DNA of 64,000 nt. Origin: Gephyromycinifex aptenodytis. GTDB taxonomy: Bacteria > Actinomycetota > Actinomycetes > Actinomycetales > Dermatophilaceae. The notes below the pieces were generated by a model. That model saw nothing but the letters and a program-made list of their open reading frames with translations. It searched no databases and was not told where the DNA came from. Below, one piece after another: positions 47,154 through 55,623 of this stretch (position 1 is its first letter; each line of letters opens with the position of its first letter). The translations under genes were made by a program, and so were the position numbers. The stretch lies in contig NZ_CP051155.1 of NCBI RefSeq assembly GCF_012277275.1, forward strand, positions 2,976,001 through 3,040,000. The letters run 5' to 3'.

Positions 47154-48317
47154 ATGAGTGGAAATCCTGACTTCGACCTGTTCCGCACCTCGGAAGATCA
47201 CGAGGAACTGCGCGCCGCGATCCGCAACATCGCCGAGCACCAGATCGCCCCGCACGCCGGCGACGTCGATCACAACAAGCGCTTCCCACAAGAGGCGTTC
47301 GACGCGCTGACCGCCGCCGACTTCCATGCGCCGCACGTGCCCGAGGAATACGGCGGCATGGGTGCCGACGCGCTGGCCACCTGCATCGTCATCGAAGAGG
47401 TGTCGCGGGTGTGCGCCAGTTCAGGGCTGATCCCGGCCGTGAACAAACTCGGCTCGATGCCGGTCATCCTCGCCGGGTCCGAAGAGATCAAGCACAAGTA
47501 CCTCACCCCGATGGCCAAGGGCGAGGCGATGTTCTCCTACGGGCTCTCTGAGCGGGAAGCCGGTTCGGACACCGCTGCGATGAAGACCCGGGCCCGCCGC
47601 GAGGGCGAGGACTGGGTCCTGAACGGGCAGAAGTCGTGGATCACCAACGCCGGGATCTCCGAGTACTACACGGTGCTGGCCGTCACCGACCCCGAAGGGC
47701 GCCGCGGCGCCAACGTCTCCGCCTTCGTCGTGGAGAAGTCCGACCCCGGTTTCACCTTCGGTGAACCCGAACGCAAGCTCGGCATCAAGGGCTCCCCGAC
47801 CTGTGAGCTGCACTTCGACAACTGCCGCATCCCCGGCGACCGGATCATCGGCGCCGAAGGCGAAGGGTTGAAGATCGCGCTGCGCACCCTGGACCACACC
47901 CGGGTCACCATCGGCGCGCAAGCTGTCGGGATCGCCCAAGGTGCCTTGGATTACGCCATCGGCTACGTCAAGGAACGCCGCCAGTTCGGCAAAGCCATCG
48001 CCGAATTCCAGGCCATCCAGTTCATGCTCGCCGACATGGCGATGGAACTCGAAGCGGCCCGCCAGCTTGTCTACGTGGCTGCAGCCAAGTCCGAACGCAA
48101 CGACGCCGACCTCAGCTTCTTCGGCGCCGCCGCCAAGTGCTTCGCCGCCGATGTGGCGATGAAGGTCACCACGGACGCGGTGCAACTGCTCGGCGGCGCC
48201 GGGTACGTCGAGGACCACCCCGTCGAGCGGATGATGCGCGACGCGAAGATCACCCAGATCTACGAAGGCACCAACCAGATCCAGCGCCTGGTGATGGGAC
48301 GCCAACTCGTGAAGTAA
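47154..48317 (+). CDS. Acyl-CoA dehydrogenase
   Basis: A 387-residue FAD enzyme that oxidises acyl-CoA to 2-enoyl-CoA in fatty- or branched-chain-acid breakdown. Signature regions are FSYGLSEREAGSDTAAMKT and KSWITNAG for FAD and substrate binding, QLLGGAGYVEDHPVERMMRDAKI, and the C-terminal IYEGTNQIQRLVMGR with the Glu that serves as catalytic base in short-chain members. Frame and length are complete. ATG 47154; a GTG 21 bases upstream is less likely. Together with the enoyl-CoA hydratase at 8.2 kb it covers the first two steps of beta-oxidation. Confidence 0.94.
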   Translation: MSGNPDFDLFRTSEDHEELRAAIRNIAEHQIAPHAGDVDHNKRFPQEAFDALTAADFHAPHVPEEYGGMGADALATCIVIEEVSRVCASSGLIPAVNKLGSMPVILAGSEEIKHKYLTPMAKGEAMFSYGLSEREAGSDTAAMKTRARREGEDWVLNGQKSWITNAGISEYYTVLAVTDPEGRRGANVSAFVVEKSDPGFTFGEPERKLGIKGSPTCELHFDNCRIPGDRIIGAEGEGLKIALRTLDHTRVTIGAQAVGIAQGALDYAIGYVKERRQFGKAIAEFQAIQFMLADMAMELEAARQLVYVAAAKSERNDADLSFFGAAAKCFAADVAMKVTTDAVQLLGGAGYVEDHPVERMMRDAKITQIYEGTNQIQRLVMGRQLVK

Positions 48318-48337
48318 TCCCGCGGGGAAGAACGCAC

Positions 48338-48371
48338 CGACGGGCGGGGGAGCACGCCCCCGCCCGTCGGG
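48338..48371 (+). terminator. Terminator of the acyl-CoA dehydrogenase gene
   Basis: ccgacgggcgggg(g) pairs with (c)ccccgcccgtcgg around a 6-base loop, about 20 bases after the stop codon. A near-perfect 14-bp stem. Confidence 0.85.
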
Positions 48372-48577
48372 TTGCTCAGCGCGGGCCGCGCCACGCGGGG
48401 GGAGTCGGCGGCGTCGCGGGGATGCCGCCTGCTGCGGCGGGAACAGCCAGTCACAACGGCACGTCGCCACGCAGCCGCATAGAGGTGGCGCCGCTGCGTT
48501 CGGCTGCCGGTTTCAGCGGGGACGCGCCCGCCCGAGTGCTCAGGCTGCGTCCAGGTCATGACGGATACTTGGGCATC

Positions 48578-50119
48578 ATGAGTAGGCCCGTCCCGCCGCC
48601 AAATTCGCGCAACCACCCTGATGAGTTCGAAGTGGATGTGCGCCGCGGTCACGGGTCGCATGCCCTCCTGGACCCCTACGCCTTGAGCCCTCGGCTGCGG
48701 CGTCGCCGCGCCCTGTCCCTGGTGCTGCTCACCCTCGTCGCCCCCGGTAGCGCGCAGATCGCGGCCGGGAACCGGCGGCTGGGTCGGGGCGTGCTGAAAC
48801 TCGCGGCCGTCGTCGTCGGGTTGCTCGTGTTGGCCGCGCTCACCTACCTCGTGGCGCCGGCCGTGATCATCGGCCTGGCCGCCAACCCGTGGATCCTCGC
48901 CGCCTTCACCGCCGCGCTGGTCCTGGCCGGGTTCGGCTGGGCGGTGCTGTTCGTCGACGCGATCCGGCTGGCCCAACTCAAACTCGTCCCCGGCCGGACG
49001 CGTCGCCTCGTCGCCGGGCTCGGAGTCATCCTCATGGTGCTCACTTCGGGGACGCTGTTCACCGCTGCCGCCACCGTCTGGTCCGGCCGCTCCGCGCTGA
49101 CCAGCGTGTTCGGCGGCCACACCCGGGTGAAACCGGCAGCTGGCAGGTACAACATCCTGCTGCTGGGTGGCGACTCCGGCGCCTCCCGGATCGGTACCCG
49201 CCCCGACACGATCATGCTGGCCAGCATTGACGCCGACACCGGGCGCACCGCGCTGTTCGGTTTCGCCCGCGACACCGAGAACATCAACTTCAACCCCGGC
49301 TCGGTGATGCACGAACTCATGCCGGAGGGCTGGAACTGCGGGGACGGTTGCCTGCTCAACGGCTTGTACAAGTGGGCAACCGACAACAAAGACCGCTTCC
49401 CGGCCGACGTGAAGGACCCGGGTGCGCTGGCGACCGTGGAAGCAGTCGAAGCGCTCTCCGGCGTCGAAATCCAGTACCACGCCCTGGTCGACCTCAAAGG
49501 CTTCCGGCGCTTCATCGACGCCGTCGGCGGGATCGACGTGGTCGTCGGCAAGCGCACCCCCATCGGGGGCGGCACCTCACCCATCACCGGCTGGATCGAG
49601 CCCGGCCAGCAACACCTGGACGGCTACCACGCACTCTGGTACGCCCGCTCGCGGGAGGGGTCCACCAACTACGAGCGCATGGTTCGCCAGAAATGCGTGA
49701 TGAACGCGATGCTCAACCAGATCAGCCCGCAGACGGTGATCCTGAAATCACGGGAGATCGCCGACCTGTCCGGAAGCGTCCTGCGCACCGACATCCCGGA
49801 CTCCGACCTGGGCGTGCTGGGTGAACTGGCGCGCAAGGCTCGCGAACAGAAGATCACCTCGGTCAACTTCACCCCGCCGCTGATCAAACCGTGGGATTAC
49901 GACCCGCAGGTCGTCAAAGACACCGTGCGCAGCACCATCGAAGCCACCGAACAGCCTCAGGAGAGCACCCCGAAAACCGACCCCGGCGCAGCCGCGGGGA
50001 GTGCCGATAGTGGTGCAGGCCAAACTTCCTCGCCCGGGTCGGGAAAGCCCACCCAGCCCGCGGGATCCTCCGAACGCCCCAGCGCGGCCTCGGCGGGAGA
50101 GATCTGCTCGGTACCGTGA
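48578..50119 (+). CDS. LCP (LytR-CpsA-Psr) family glycopolymer transferase
   Basis: A 513-residue membrane protein that transfers lipid-linked wall polymers to peptidoglycan outside the cell. An N-terminal region with several hydrophobic segments (about 45-175) is followed by the LCP domain (about 190-420): ILLLGGDSGASRIGTRPDTIMLASID, FARDTENINF, and a later WYARSREGSTNYERMVRQ, with the Arg and Asp residues that bind the pyrophosphate lipid. The tail is Pro/Ser/Gly-rich. ATG 48578 has ATACTT 7 bases upstream, nearly a leaderless pattern. It opens the polymer locus that runs to the end of the window. Confidence 0.9.
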   Translation: MSRPVPPPNSRNHPDEFEVDVRRGHGSHALLDPYALSPRLRRRRALSLVLLTLVAPGSAQIAAGNRRLGRGVLKLAAVVVGLLVLAALTYLVAPAVIIGLAANPWILAAFTAALVLAGFGWAVLFVDAIRLAQLKLVPGRTRRLVAGLGVILMVLTSGTLFTAAATVWSGRSALTSVFGGHTRVKPAAGRYNILLLGGDSGASRIGTRPDTIMLASIDADTGRTALFGFARDTENINFNPGSVMHELMPEGWNCGDGCLLNGLYKWATDNKDRFPADVKDPGALATVEAVEALSGVEIQYHALVDLKGFRRFIDAVGGIDVVVGKRTPIGGGTSPITGWIEPGQQHLDGYHALWYARSREGSTNYERMVRQKCVMNAMLNQISPQTVILKSREIADLSGSVLRTDIPDSDLGVLGELARKAREQKITSVNFTPPLIKPWDYDPQVVKDTVRSTIEATEQPQESTPKTDPGAAAGSADSGAGQTSSPGSGKPTQPAGSSERPSAASAGEICSVP

Positions 50120-50201
50120 GGCGCGACCCGCCTGCGGCAGTCACGCACAATAGGTCGAGTGACCAGGTAGGGCCGGTGGCGATGAAGGAAGAAGGACAGT
50201 C

Positions 50202-51323
50202 GTGAGCAAGCTGCAGACGAGCGAGGTGGGGCAGGCCCCCTGGCCCAGCGTCAGCGTCGTCATGCCCGTGCTCAACGAGGAAAGGCACCTCCCGCAGGCG
50301 GTGCGACATGTCCTCGCCCAGGAGTACCCCGGCGAACTCGAAGTGGTGCTCGCCGTCGGCCCCGGGCGGGACCGAACCCGCGAGGTCGCAGCGGAACTGG
50401 CTGGCGCGGACACCCGCGTGCGGGTGGTGGACAACCCCAGTGGACGCACCCCCGACGCGTTGAACCGCGGGATCGCCGCGGCGCGCCACGAGATCGTCGT
50501 GCGGGTGGACGGGCACGCCGAACTCAACCCGGGCTACATCCGCACCGCCGTCACCGAACTGCAGCGCACCGGGGCCGACAACGTCGGCGGCATCATGGAC
50601 GCCCAAGGCATCACCGACCTGGAGAAGGCCGTCGCAGCCGCCATGCGCAGTCCGCTTGGCGTCGGCAACGCCCGCTTTCACGTGGGAGGCGGCGCCGGCG
50701 AGGTGGACACCGTCTACCTGGGTGTCTTTCGACGTTCGACCCTGAACGCGGTCGGCGGCTACGACTCCCACTTCGCCCGCGCCCAGGACTGGGAACTCAA
50801 CCACCGCATCCGATCCCGCGGCGGGCGGGTCTGGTTCACCCCCGCGCTGCGGGTCACCTACCGGCCCCGGGGCAGCCTGCGCGCCCTGGCGCAGCAGTAC
50901 CTCAACTACGGCCGCTGGCGGCGGGTGGTGGCGGCGCGTCACGAGGGCACCATCAACCTGCGTTACCTGGCGCCGCCGACGATGGTGCTGGGTACCAGCG
51001 CCGCCACCCTGCTCGGCCTGGCAGGCCGGCGCACCCGGTTCGCACTGGTGGTGCCGGCCGGTTACGCCGCCGCGGTGAGCGTGGGCGGGCTGATGATCGG
51101 CAAGGGCGAATCGCTGCGCACCCGAGCGCTGCTGCCGGTAGTGCTGGCGACGATGCACTGGGCCTGGGGCATCGGGTTCCTGACCAGCCCGCGACGACTG
51201 CGCATCACCGATTCCCCTGCTGCGGCAGCGGGGCTGGAGGCAAGCGCTGCCCGGGACGCAGCCAACCTCGTCGATCCGTCAACCGCAGCCGACCCGGTGG
51301 CGGCGAAGGGGCACGCGCTGTGA
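50202..51323 (+). CDS. Glycosyltransferase family 2
   Basis: A 373-residue GT-A enzyme. The nucleotide-binding start SVSVVMPVLNEERHLPQAV, the DxD-like VRVDGHAELNPGYI near 100, and the acceptor/base region GYDSHFARAQDWELNHRIRS with its ED-like motif are present. Two hydrophobic segments at about 260-330 suggest membrane attachment. It resembles the succinoglycan/exopolysaccharide type of GT2. GTG 50202 has AAGGA about 5 bases upstream. The next gene overlaps by four bases (GTGA), so they are coupled. Confidence 0.9.
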   Translation: MSKLQTSEVGQAPWPSVSVVMPVLNEERHLPQAVRHVLAQEYPGELEVVLAVGPGRDRTREVAAELAGADTRVRVVDNPSGRTPDALNRGIAAARHEIVVRVDGHAELNPGYIRTAVTELQRTGADNVGGIMDAQGITDLEKAVAAAMRSPLGVGNARFHVGGGAGEVDTVYLGVFRRSTLNAVGGYDSHFARAQDWELNHRIRSRGGRVWFTPALRVTYRPRGSLRALAQQYLNYGRWRRVVAARHEGTINLRYLAPPTMVLGTSAATLLGLAGRRTRFALVVPAGYAAAVSVGGLMIGKGESLRTRALLPVVLATMHWAWGIGFLTSPRRLRITDSPAAAAGLEASAARDAANLVDPSTAADPVAAKGHAL

Positions 51324-52492
51324 GGATCCTCATGCTCGTGGCGACCAGCGTGGCCACTGATACTCGCGTGTTGCGCGAGGCCAGCACCCTGACCCAGGAC
51401 GGGCACCAGGTGCACATCATCGGGCGCTCGGTGCCTGAAGATTTCGTGCCGCCGCACCCGGTGACCTGCTCGTCGGTGGGTACCTCCTCGGTCTTCCGAC
51501 CCGAAGGGGGGCCGTCGTTGACCGGGCGGCGCCTGCCGCCCTACCTGCGCGCGGCCCGTTGGGTATTGCTGCCTCAACACCGCCAGTCCGCCTTCGGGCG
51601 CTGGGCGGCCGGTGCGGTGGAACAGGGCCGCAGCTACGACTACGACGTCGTGCACGCCCACGACTTCACCGCTTTGGAGGCCGGCGCTCAACTGGCCGAC
51701 GAACGCGGCGTACCGCTGATCTACGACACCCACGAGCTGTGGTGCGGCAGACCCCGCGAGTACCGCCCGACGCCGCTGCTGGACCGGCGCGAACGGGAAC
51801 GCGAAGGGAAGTTGGGCGCCAGGGCCGCCGCAGTCATCACCGTCGGCGAGGGCGTCGCGGGCGCGCTGCGCGCACGCTACGGGTGGAACCACATCGCCGT
51901 GATTCGCAACACTTTCCCGTTGGTGGCCGAGCAGGATCGCCCGCCGGTAGCCGCCGAGCCGGCCGCCCTGGTCTACGCCGGGAGGCTGGCCGCCTACCGG
52001 GAACTGGAGACCATCGCCGCCGCCAGCGAGCAGATCGCCCAGAACCCCGGGCTGGGAATCACCCTCAAAGGTCCGGCCGACCCGACCTGGCTCGCCGGGT
52101 TCGACCCGCACGCGGCCCGCATCGAGCAAGCTTGCCTACCGCCGGAGGTCGACGCGCACCTCGCCGCGGCCGGTCTGGTGTTGGTCACCCATTCCGACCG
52201 GTGGGAAAACCACCGCCTCGCCTTGCCCAACAAGCTTTTTCACGCAGTGCGGGTGGGGGTTCCGGTCGTGGCCACGGACGTGGGGGAACTGGGCGCCATC
52301 GTTCGGCGCTACCAGCTCGGCACGCTGTACCGGCCCGGTGATGCCGACTCCCTGGTCGAGGCCGTCCGCGCGGCCGTGGCAGACTATCCGGCGCTGCGAG
52401 AGCACGTCCTGGCAGCAGCACCCGAGTTGAGCTGGGAGAGAGACGGGGCACGCCTGCGTCAGGTGTACGCCACTCTCGCGGCGGGTGGGTAG
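51320..52492 (+). CDS. Glycosyltransferase family 4-like
   Basis: A 390-residue GT-B enzyme. Its N-terminal part has MLVATSVATDTRVLREASTL, then VVHAHDFTALEAGAQLADER and IYDTHELW; the C-terminal domain carries the nucleotide-sugar region with NKLFHAVRVGVPVVATDVGELG. It starts at GTG 51320 within the last codons of the previous gene. The product probably adds one sugar of the polymer; donor and acceptor unknown. It shows similarity in layout to the GT genes at 54392 and 59952. Confidence 0.88.
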   Translation: MRILMLVATSVATDTRVLREASTLTQDGHQVHIIGRSVPEDFVPPHPVTCSSVGTSSVFRPEGGPSLTGRRLPPYLRAARWVLLPQHRQSAFGRWAAGAVEQGRSYDYDVVHAHDFTALEAGAQLADERGVPLIYDTHELWCGRPREYRPTPLLDRREREREGKLGARAAAVITVGEGVAGALRARYGWNHIAVIRNTFPLVAEQDRPPVAAEPAALVYAGRLAAYRELETIAAASEQIAQNPGLGITLKGPADPTWLAGFDPHAARIEQACLPPEVDAHLAAAGLVLVTHSDRWENHRLALPNKLFHAVRVGVPVVATDVGELGAIVRRYQLGTLYRPGDADSLVEAVRAAVADYPALREHVLAAAPELSWERDGARLRQVYATLAAGG

Positions 52493-52586
52493 CGTGGAAC
52501 ACGGCTATCAGCGCCCGTCCGGAATTGAACCGTTCGGAGACGACCCGCAACTGGGGGCCGCCCCGCACGCCACATCAAGGAGCGTT

Positions 52587-52616
52587 ATGAGTGCAGGCGA
52601 GGTGATCCGGCCATGA
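52587..52616 (+). CDS. Nine-codon leader ORF overlapping the ABC permease start
   Basis: ATG 52587 is preceded by AAGGAG at 52577-52582 with 4-base spacing, a better signal than that of the permease itself. It codes for nine residues (MSAGEVIRP) and its TGA overlaps the permease ATG as ATGA. It may be translated and may couple initiation of the permease. No regulatory amino-acid run is seen. It is too short to be annotated by routine gene finders. Confidence 0.4.
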   Translation: MSAGEVIRP

Positions 52617-53485
52617 GTACGGTCACGCCGCCCTCGGACGAGGCGCCGGTCTACCACCGGTATGAACCCCACAAGGCGGGACTGCCGCCGTTGGGGGTGT
52701 ACTTCCGCGAGCTGTGGAGCAGGCGGGAGTTCGCCATCGAGTCCTCCAAGGCCGGGATGCGCGGCGCCAACAGCATGACCTTCTTCGGTCAGGCTTGGCT
52801 GGTCATCAACCCGCTGCTGCTGGCGTTCGTGTACTACCTGCTCATCAACGTGCTCAGCGGCAATGCGGGCAAAGGTTTCGACGCCCAGCGCTTCACCCAC
52901 CTGACCTGCGGCTTGTTCGTCTTCTACTTCTTCCAAGGGGCGGTCAACTCTGGCGCCGCCTCCGTCGTGGGCGCCGGTAAGGTCATCCTCAACACCGCCA
53001 TGCCGCGGCTACTGCTGCCCATCGCGGCCGTGCGCACCGGGTTCTTCCGGTACCTGCCGACCCTGCCGGTGTACCTCATCTTCCATGTGATCGCCGGCAA
53101 CCCGTGGAACTTCAACACCTTCATCGTCGCCCCGATCTTCCTGTTCTTCTTGACGATGTTCGCCTCCGGGTTGGCTGCCATGTTCGCGGCGTTGCAGGTG
53201 TACTTCCGCGACACCTCCAGCTTCCTGCCCTACATCATGCGAATCTGGCTGTACTCCTCTCCCGTGCTGTGGACCATCGATCAGCTCGGCCACGAACGGC
53301 TACGCCAGTTCGCCGCCCTCAACCCGCTCTACTCGATCATCGGCGGCTACGGCCAAGCGCTGCAGACGGGCCAGACGCCGTCGCTGGACATCTGGCTGCT
53401 CGCCTTCGGGTGGTCGGCGGCCGCGCTCGTGCTGGGCTGCACCTACTTCATCAGCAGGGAGCGTGATTTCGCTGTCCGCCTCTGA
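52613..53485 (+). CDS. ABC-2 type polysaccharide exporter permease (Wzm/TagG type)
   Basis: The 290-residue membrane part of an exporter that flips completed lipid-linked polymer outward. It has six predicted helices and the family's periphery (ELWSRREFAIESSKAGMRG before helix 1; MRIWLYSSPVLWTIDQ and LNPLYSIIGGY near the last outer loops). ATG 52613 overlaps the nine-codon ORF by four bases, with GAGGTGAT as a possible own ribosome-binding site. The ATPase gene overlaps its 3' end by 23 bases, so they form one transporter. Confidence 0.9.
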   Translation: MSTVTPPSDEAPVYHRYEPHKAGLPPLGVYFRELWSRREFAIESSKAGMRGANSMTFFGQAWLVINPLLLAFVYYLLINVLSGNAGKGFDAQRFTHLTCGLFVFYFFQGAVNSGAASVVGAGKVILNTAMPRLLLPIAAVRTGFFRYLPTLPVYLIFHVIAGNPWNFNTFIVAPIFLFFLTMFASGLAAMFAALQVYFRDTSSFLPYIMRIWLYSSPVLWTIDQLGHERLRQFAALNPLYSIIGGYGQALQTGQTPSLDIWLLAFGWSAAALVLGCTYFISRERDFAVRL

Positions 53486-54389
53486 GCCGAACCAGACACC
53501 GGAGAAGCCGGGCTTCCTCGTCGGCGGCGCCTTCTCGATGGGTTCGCGCCGCGACGCCCGCCGGGCCGCCGCCAACGCCGAGCCCAAACCCGAGCTGACC
53601 TTCATCGACAACTCCCAACGCACCGACCTGGCCGTCAGCGTGCAACACCTCTCGATCACCTACCGCACCACCTTCGAGCGGGTGCCCACCTTCAAGAACG
53701 CGATCGTGCGCGCCGGGCGAGGCGAACGAGCCCTGGTCGAGGTCGAAGCGGTCAAGGACGTCTCCTTCGACGTGCCCAACGGCACCTCGCTGGGCATCAT
53801 CGGCGCCAACGGCGCCGGCAAATCGACGATCATGCGGGCGCTGGCCGGGATCTTGCCGCCCACCACCGGCCGGGTCGAAGTGTGGGGCCGCGCCAGCACG
53901 CTGCTGGCCCTCGGCGTCGGCTTCAACTCGATGCTGTCCGGGCGGGAGAACGTCATCCTCGGCGGGCTCGCCTCGGGCCTGACGCGCAAAGAGGTGGAGG
54001 AGCGCGCCGACGCGGTCGCCGAATGGGCCGAACTGGGCGACTACATCGACGCGCCGATGCGCACCTACTCCTCGGGTATGTTCAGCCGGCTCGCGTTCAG
54101 CGTCGCTGTGCACATGAAGCCCGACATCCTGATGATCGACGAAGCGCTCTCGGCCGGGGACGCGGCCTTCCGCGAGAAGGCCAACGCCAAGATGGATGAG
54201 TTGCGCGGTTCGGCCCGGGCGGTCTTCCTCGTCAGCCACGGCCTGTCCAGCATCCGCGACATGTGCAATGACTGCATCTGGCTGCACAAGGGCCAGGTGA
54301 TGATGCACGGCAAACCCAACGACTGCATCGACGCCTACACCCAGTTCGTCAAGGTCGGGCGGACCCCGCGCACGATGGACGAGATGTAG
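53463..54389 (+). CDS. ABC transporter ATP-binding protein (Wzt/TagH type)
   Basis: The 308-residue ATPase of the exporter. Walker A GANGAGKST at 114-122, the ABC signature SSGMFSRLAFSVA near 201, Walker B ILMIDEAL near 222-229 and the H-loop FLVSHG are visible. The ~60-residue N-terminal part before the ATPase fold is unusual in being Arg/Ala-rich. There is no long C-terminal sugar-binding domain, as in TagH-short rather than long Wzt forms. GTG 53463 overlaps the permease by 23 bases. Confidence 0.9.
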   Translation: MISLSASEPNQTPEKPGFLVGGAFSMGSRRDARRAAANAEPKPELTFIDNSQRTDLAVSVQHLSITYRTTFERVPTFKNAIVRAGRGERALVEVEAVKDVSFDVPNGTSLGIIGANGAGKSTIMRALAGILPPTTGRVEVWGRASTLLALGVGFNSMLSGRENVILGGLASGLTRKEVEERADAVAEWAELGDYIDAPMRTYSSGMFSRLAFSVAVHMKPDILMIDEALSAGDAAFREKANAKMDELRGSARAVFLVSHGLSSIRDMCNDCIWLHKGQVMMHGKPNDCIDAYTQFVKVGRTPRTMDEM

Positions 54390-54391
54390 CC

Positions 54392-55504
54392 ATGACCAGC
54401 AGGCGCCCCGAACCCGTCGACGTCACCATCCTGACTTCGGGGCATGACGTCGCCGACGCCCGACTGCACCGCGAAGCGGCAGCGCTGATCGCGGCGGGGC
54501 TTCGCGTGGAGGTGCTCGGGCTCGGCGATGCAGCAGGCGCCCCGCCCGGAACCGAGGTCACCACCTGGCCGCGGGTCGGCGGCGCGGCCCGAGCCGGCCT
54601 TGCCACCCGGATGGCGGCGCGGGCTCGCGGGCGGGTGCTGTTCACCCTCGACCCGGATTCGGCGCTGGCCGCCCACGCCGTCGTGCTGGCTAGCGGCCGC
54701 GAACTCGTCGTCGACGTGCACGAGGACTACGCCGCACTGTTGGCCGACCGTGCCTGGACCAGCCGCGCGCACGGCCTGGCCGGGCGGGCCGCCGGTCAGC
54801 TCGTCAGCAGTTTCCAGCGGATCGCTGGGCGAGCCGCCCTGACCGTGGTCGCCGACGAACACGTCCCGCCGCTGCGAGCGCGACGCCGACTGGTCGTGCC
54901 AAACCTGCCCGACCCGGCGATGCTGCCCCAGCCAGGGGAACCAGCCGCGCGTCCGCTGGCTTTGTACGTGGGCGACCTGCGCGCCTCTCGCGGCCTGTTC
55001 GCCATGATCGAGGCTGTCGCGGCCGCACCGGACTGGCACCTGCAACTGGTCGGGCCGGTCGCTCCGGCCGATGAACCGCGACTTCGCGAACGACTGGAAA
55101 CCGACCCCGACCTGGCTGCGCGGGTCGAACTGCGCGGGCGGCTCGCCCCGCGCCAAGCGTGGGAACAGGCAGCAAGCGCGTGGTGCGGTCTGCTGCTGCT
55201 GAGCGACACCCCGGCCTTCCGTGAAGCGCTGCCGAGCAAGGTGGGGGAGTACTTGGCGTGCGGGCTACCGGTGCTCACCACTGACCTGCCGCGCCAAGCT
55301 GCCCTGGTGCGCGAGGCGAACGCCGGAGTGGTGCTGCCTTGCGGTGAGGACGCCGCCGTCACAGAAGCCGTCGCCCGGCAACTGCAGGCCTGGGCGCAGG
55401 ACCCGAGCTCGCTGCACGCGCTGCGACCGGCAGCGGCAGCGGCGGGGGCAACCGAGCAATCGCCCTACGCAGAGCTGGCCGCAGCGGTGGCCGACCTGCT
55501 CTGA
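54392..55504 (+). CDS. Glycosyltransferase family 4-like (short)
   Basis: A 370-residue GT-B enzyme starting 2 bases after the ATPase stop. The N-terminal segment VDVTILTSGHDVADARLHREA and LVVDVHEDYAALLAD are of the same type as in the gene at 51320; the C-terminal domain has LALYVGDLRASRGLF and LPSKVGEYLACGLPVLTTDLP. Good family match but with very high Ala/Leu content and no identified sugar. It belongs to the same operon as the exporter genes. Confidence 0.82.
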   Translation: MTSRRPEPVDVTILTSGHDVADARLHREAAALIAAGLRVEVLGLGDAAGAPPGTEVTTWPRVGGAARAGLATRMAARARGRVLFTLDPDSALAAHAVVLASGRELVVDVHEDYAALLADRAWTSRAHGLAGRAAGQLVSSFQRIAGRAALTVVADEHVPPLRARRRLVVPNLPDPAMLPQPGEPAARPLALYVGDLRASRGLFAMIEAVAAAPDWHLQLVGPVAPADEPRLRERLETDPDLAARVELRGRLAPRQAWEQAASAWCGLLLLSDTPAFREALPSKVGEYLACGLPVLTTDLPRQAALVREANAGVVLPCGEDAAVTEAVARQLQAWAQDPSSLHALRPAAAAAGATEQSPYAELAAAVADLL

Positions 55505-55623
55505 ACCGAGCCCGCGGAGTGGCACTCCCGGACACAACGCCCCCTGGGTGGGAGCATGTGGGGGAGCCTTCGGCACGACCCCTGCGACCCTGCCGGAGCG
55601 ACCCGGCGATCTGAGGAGTACGG

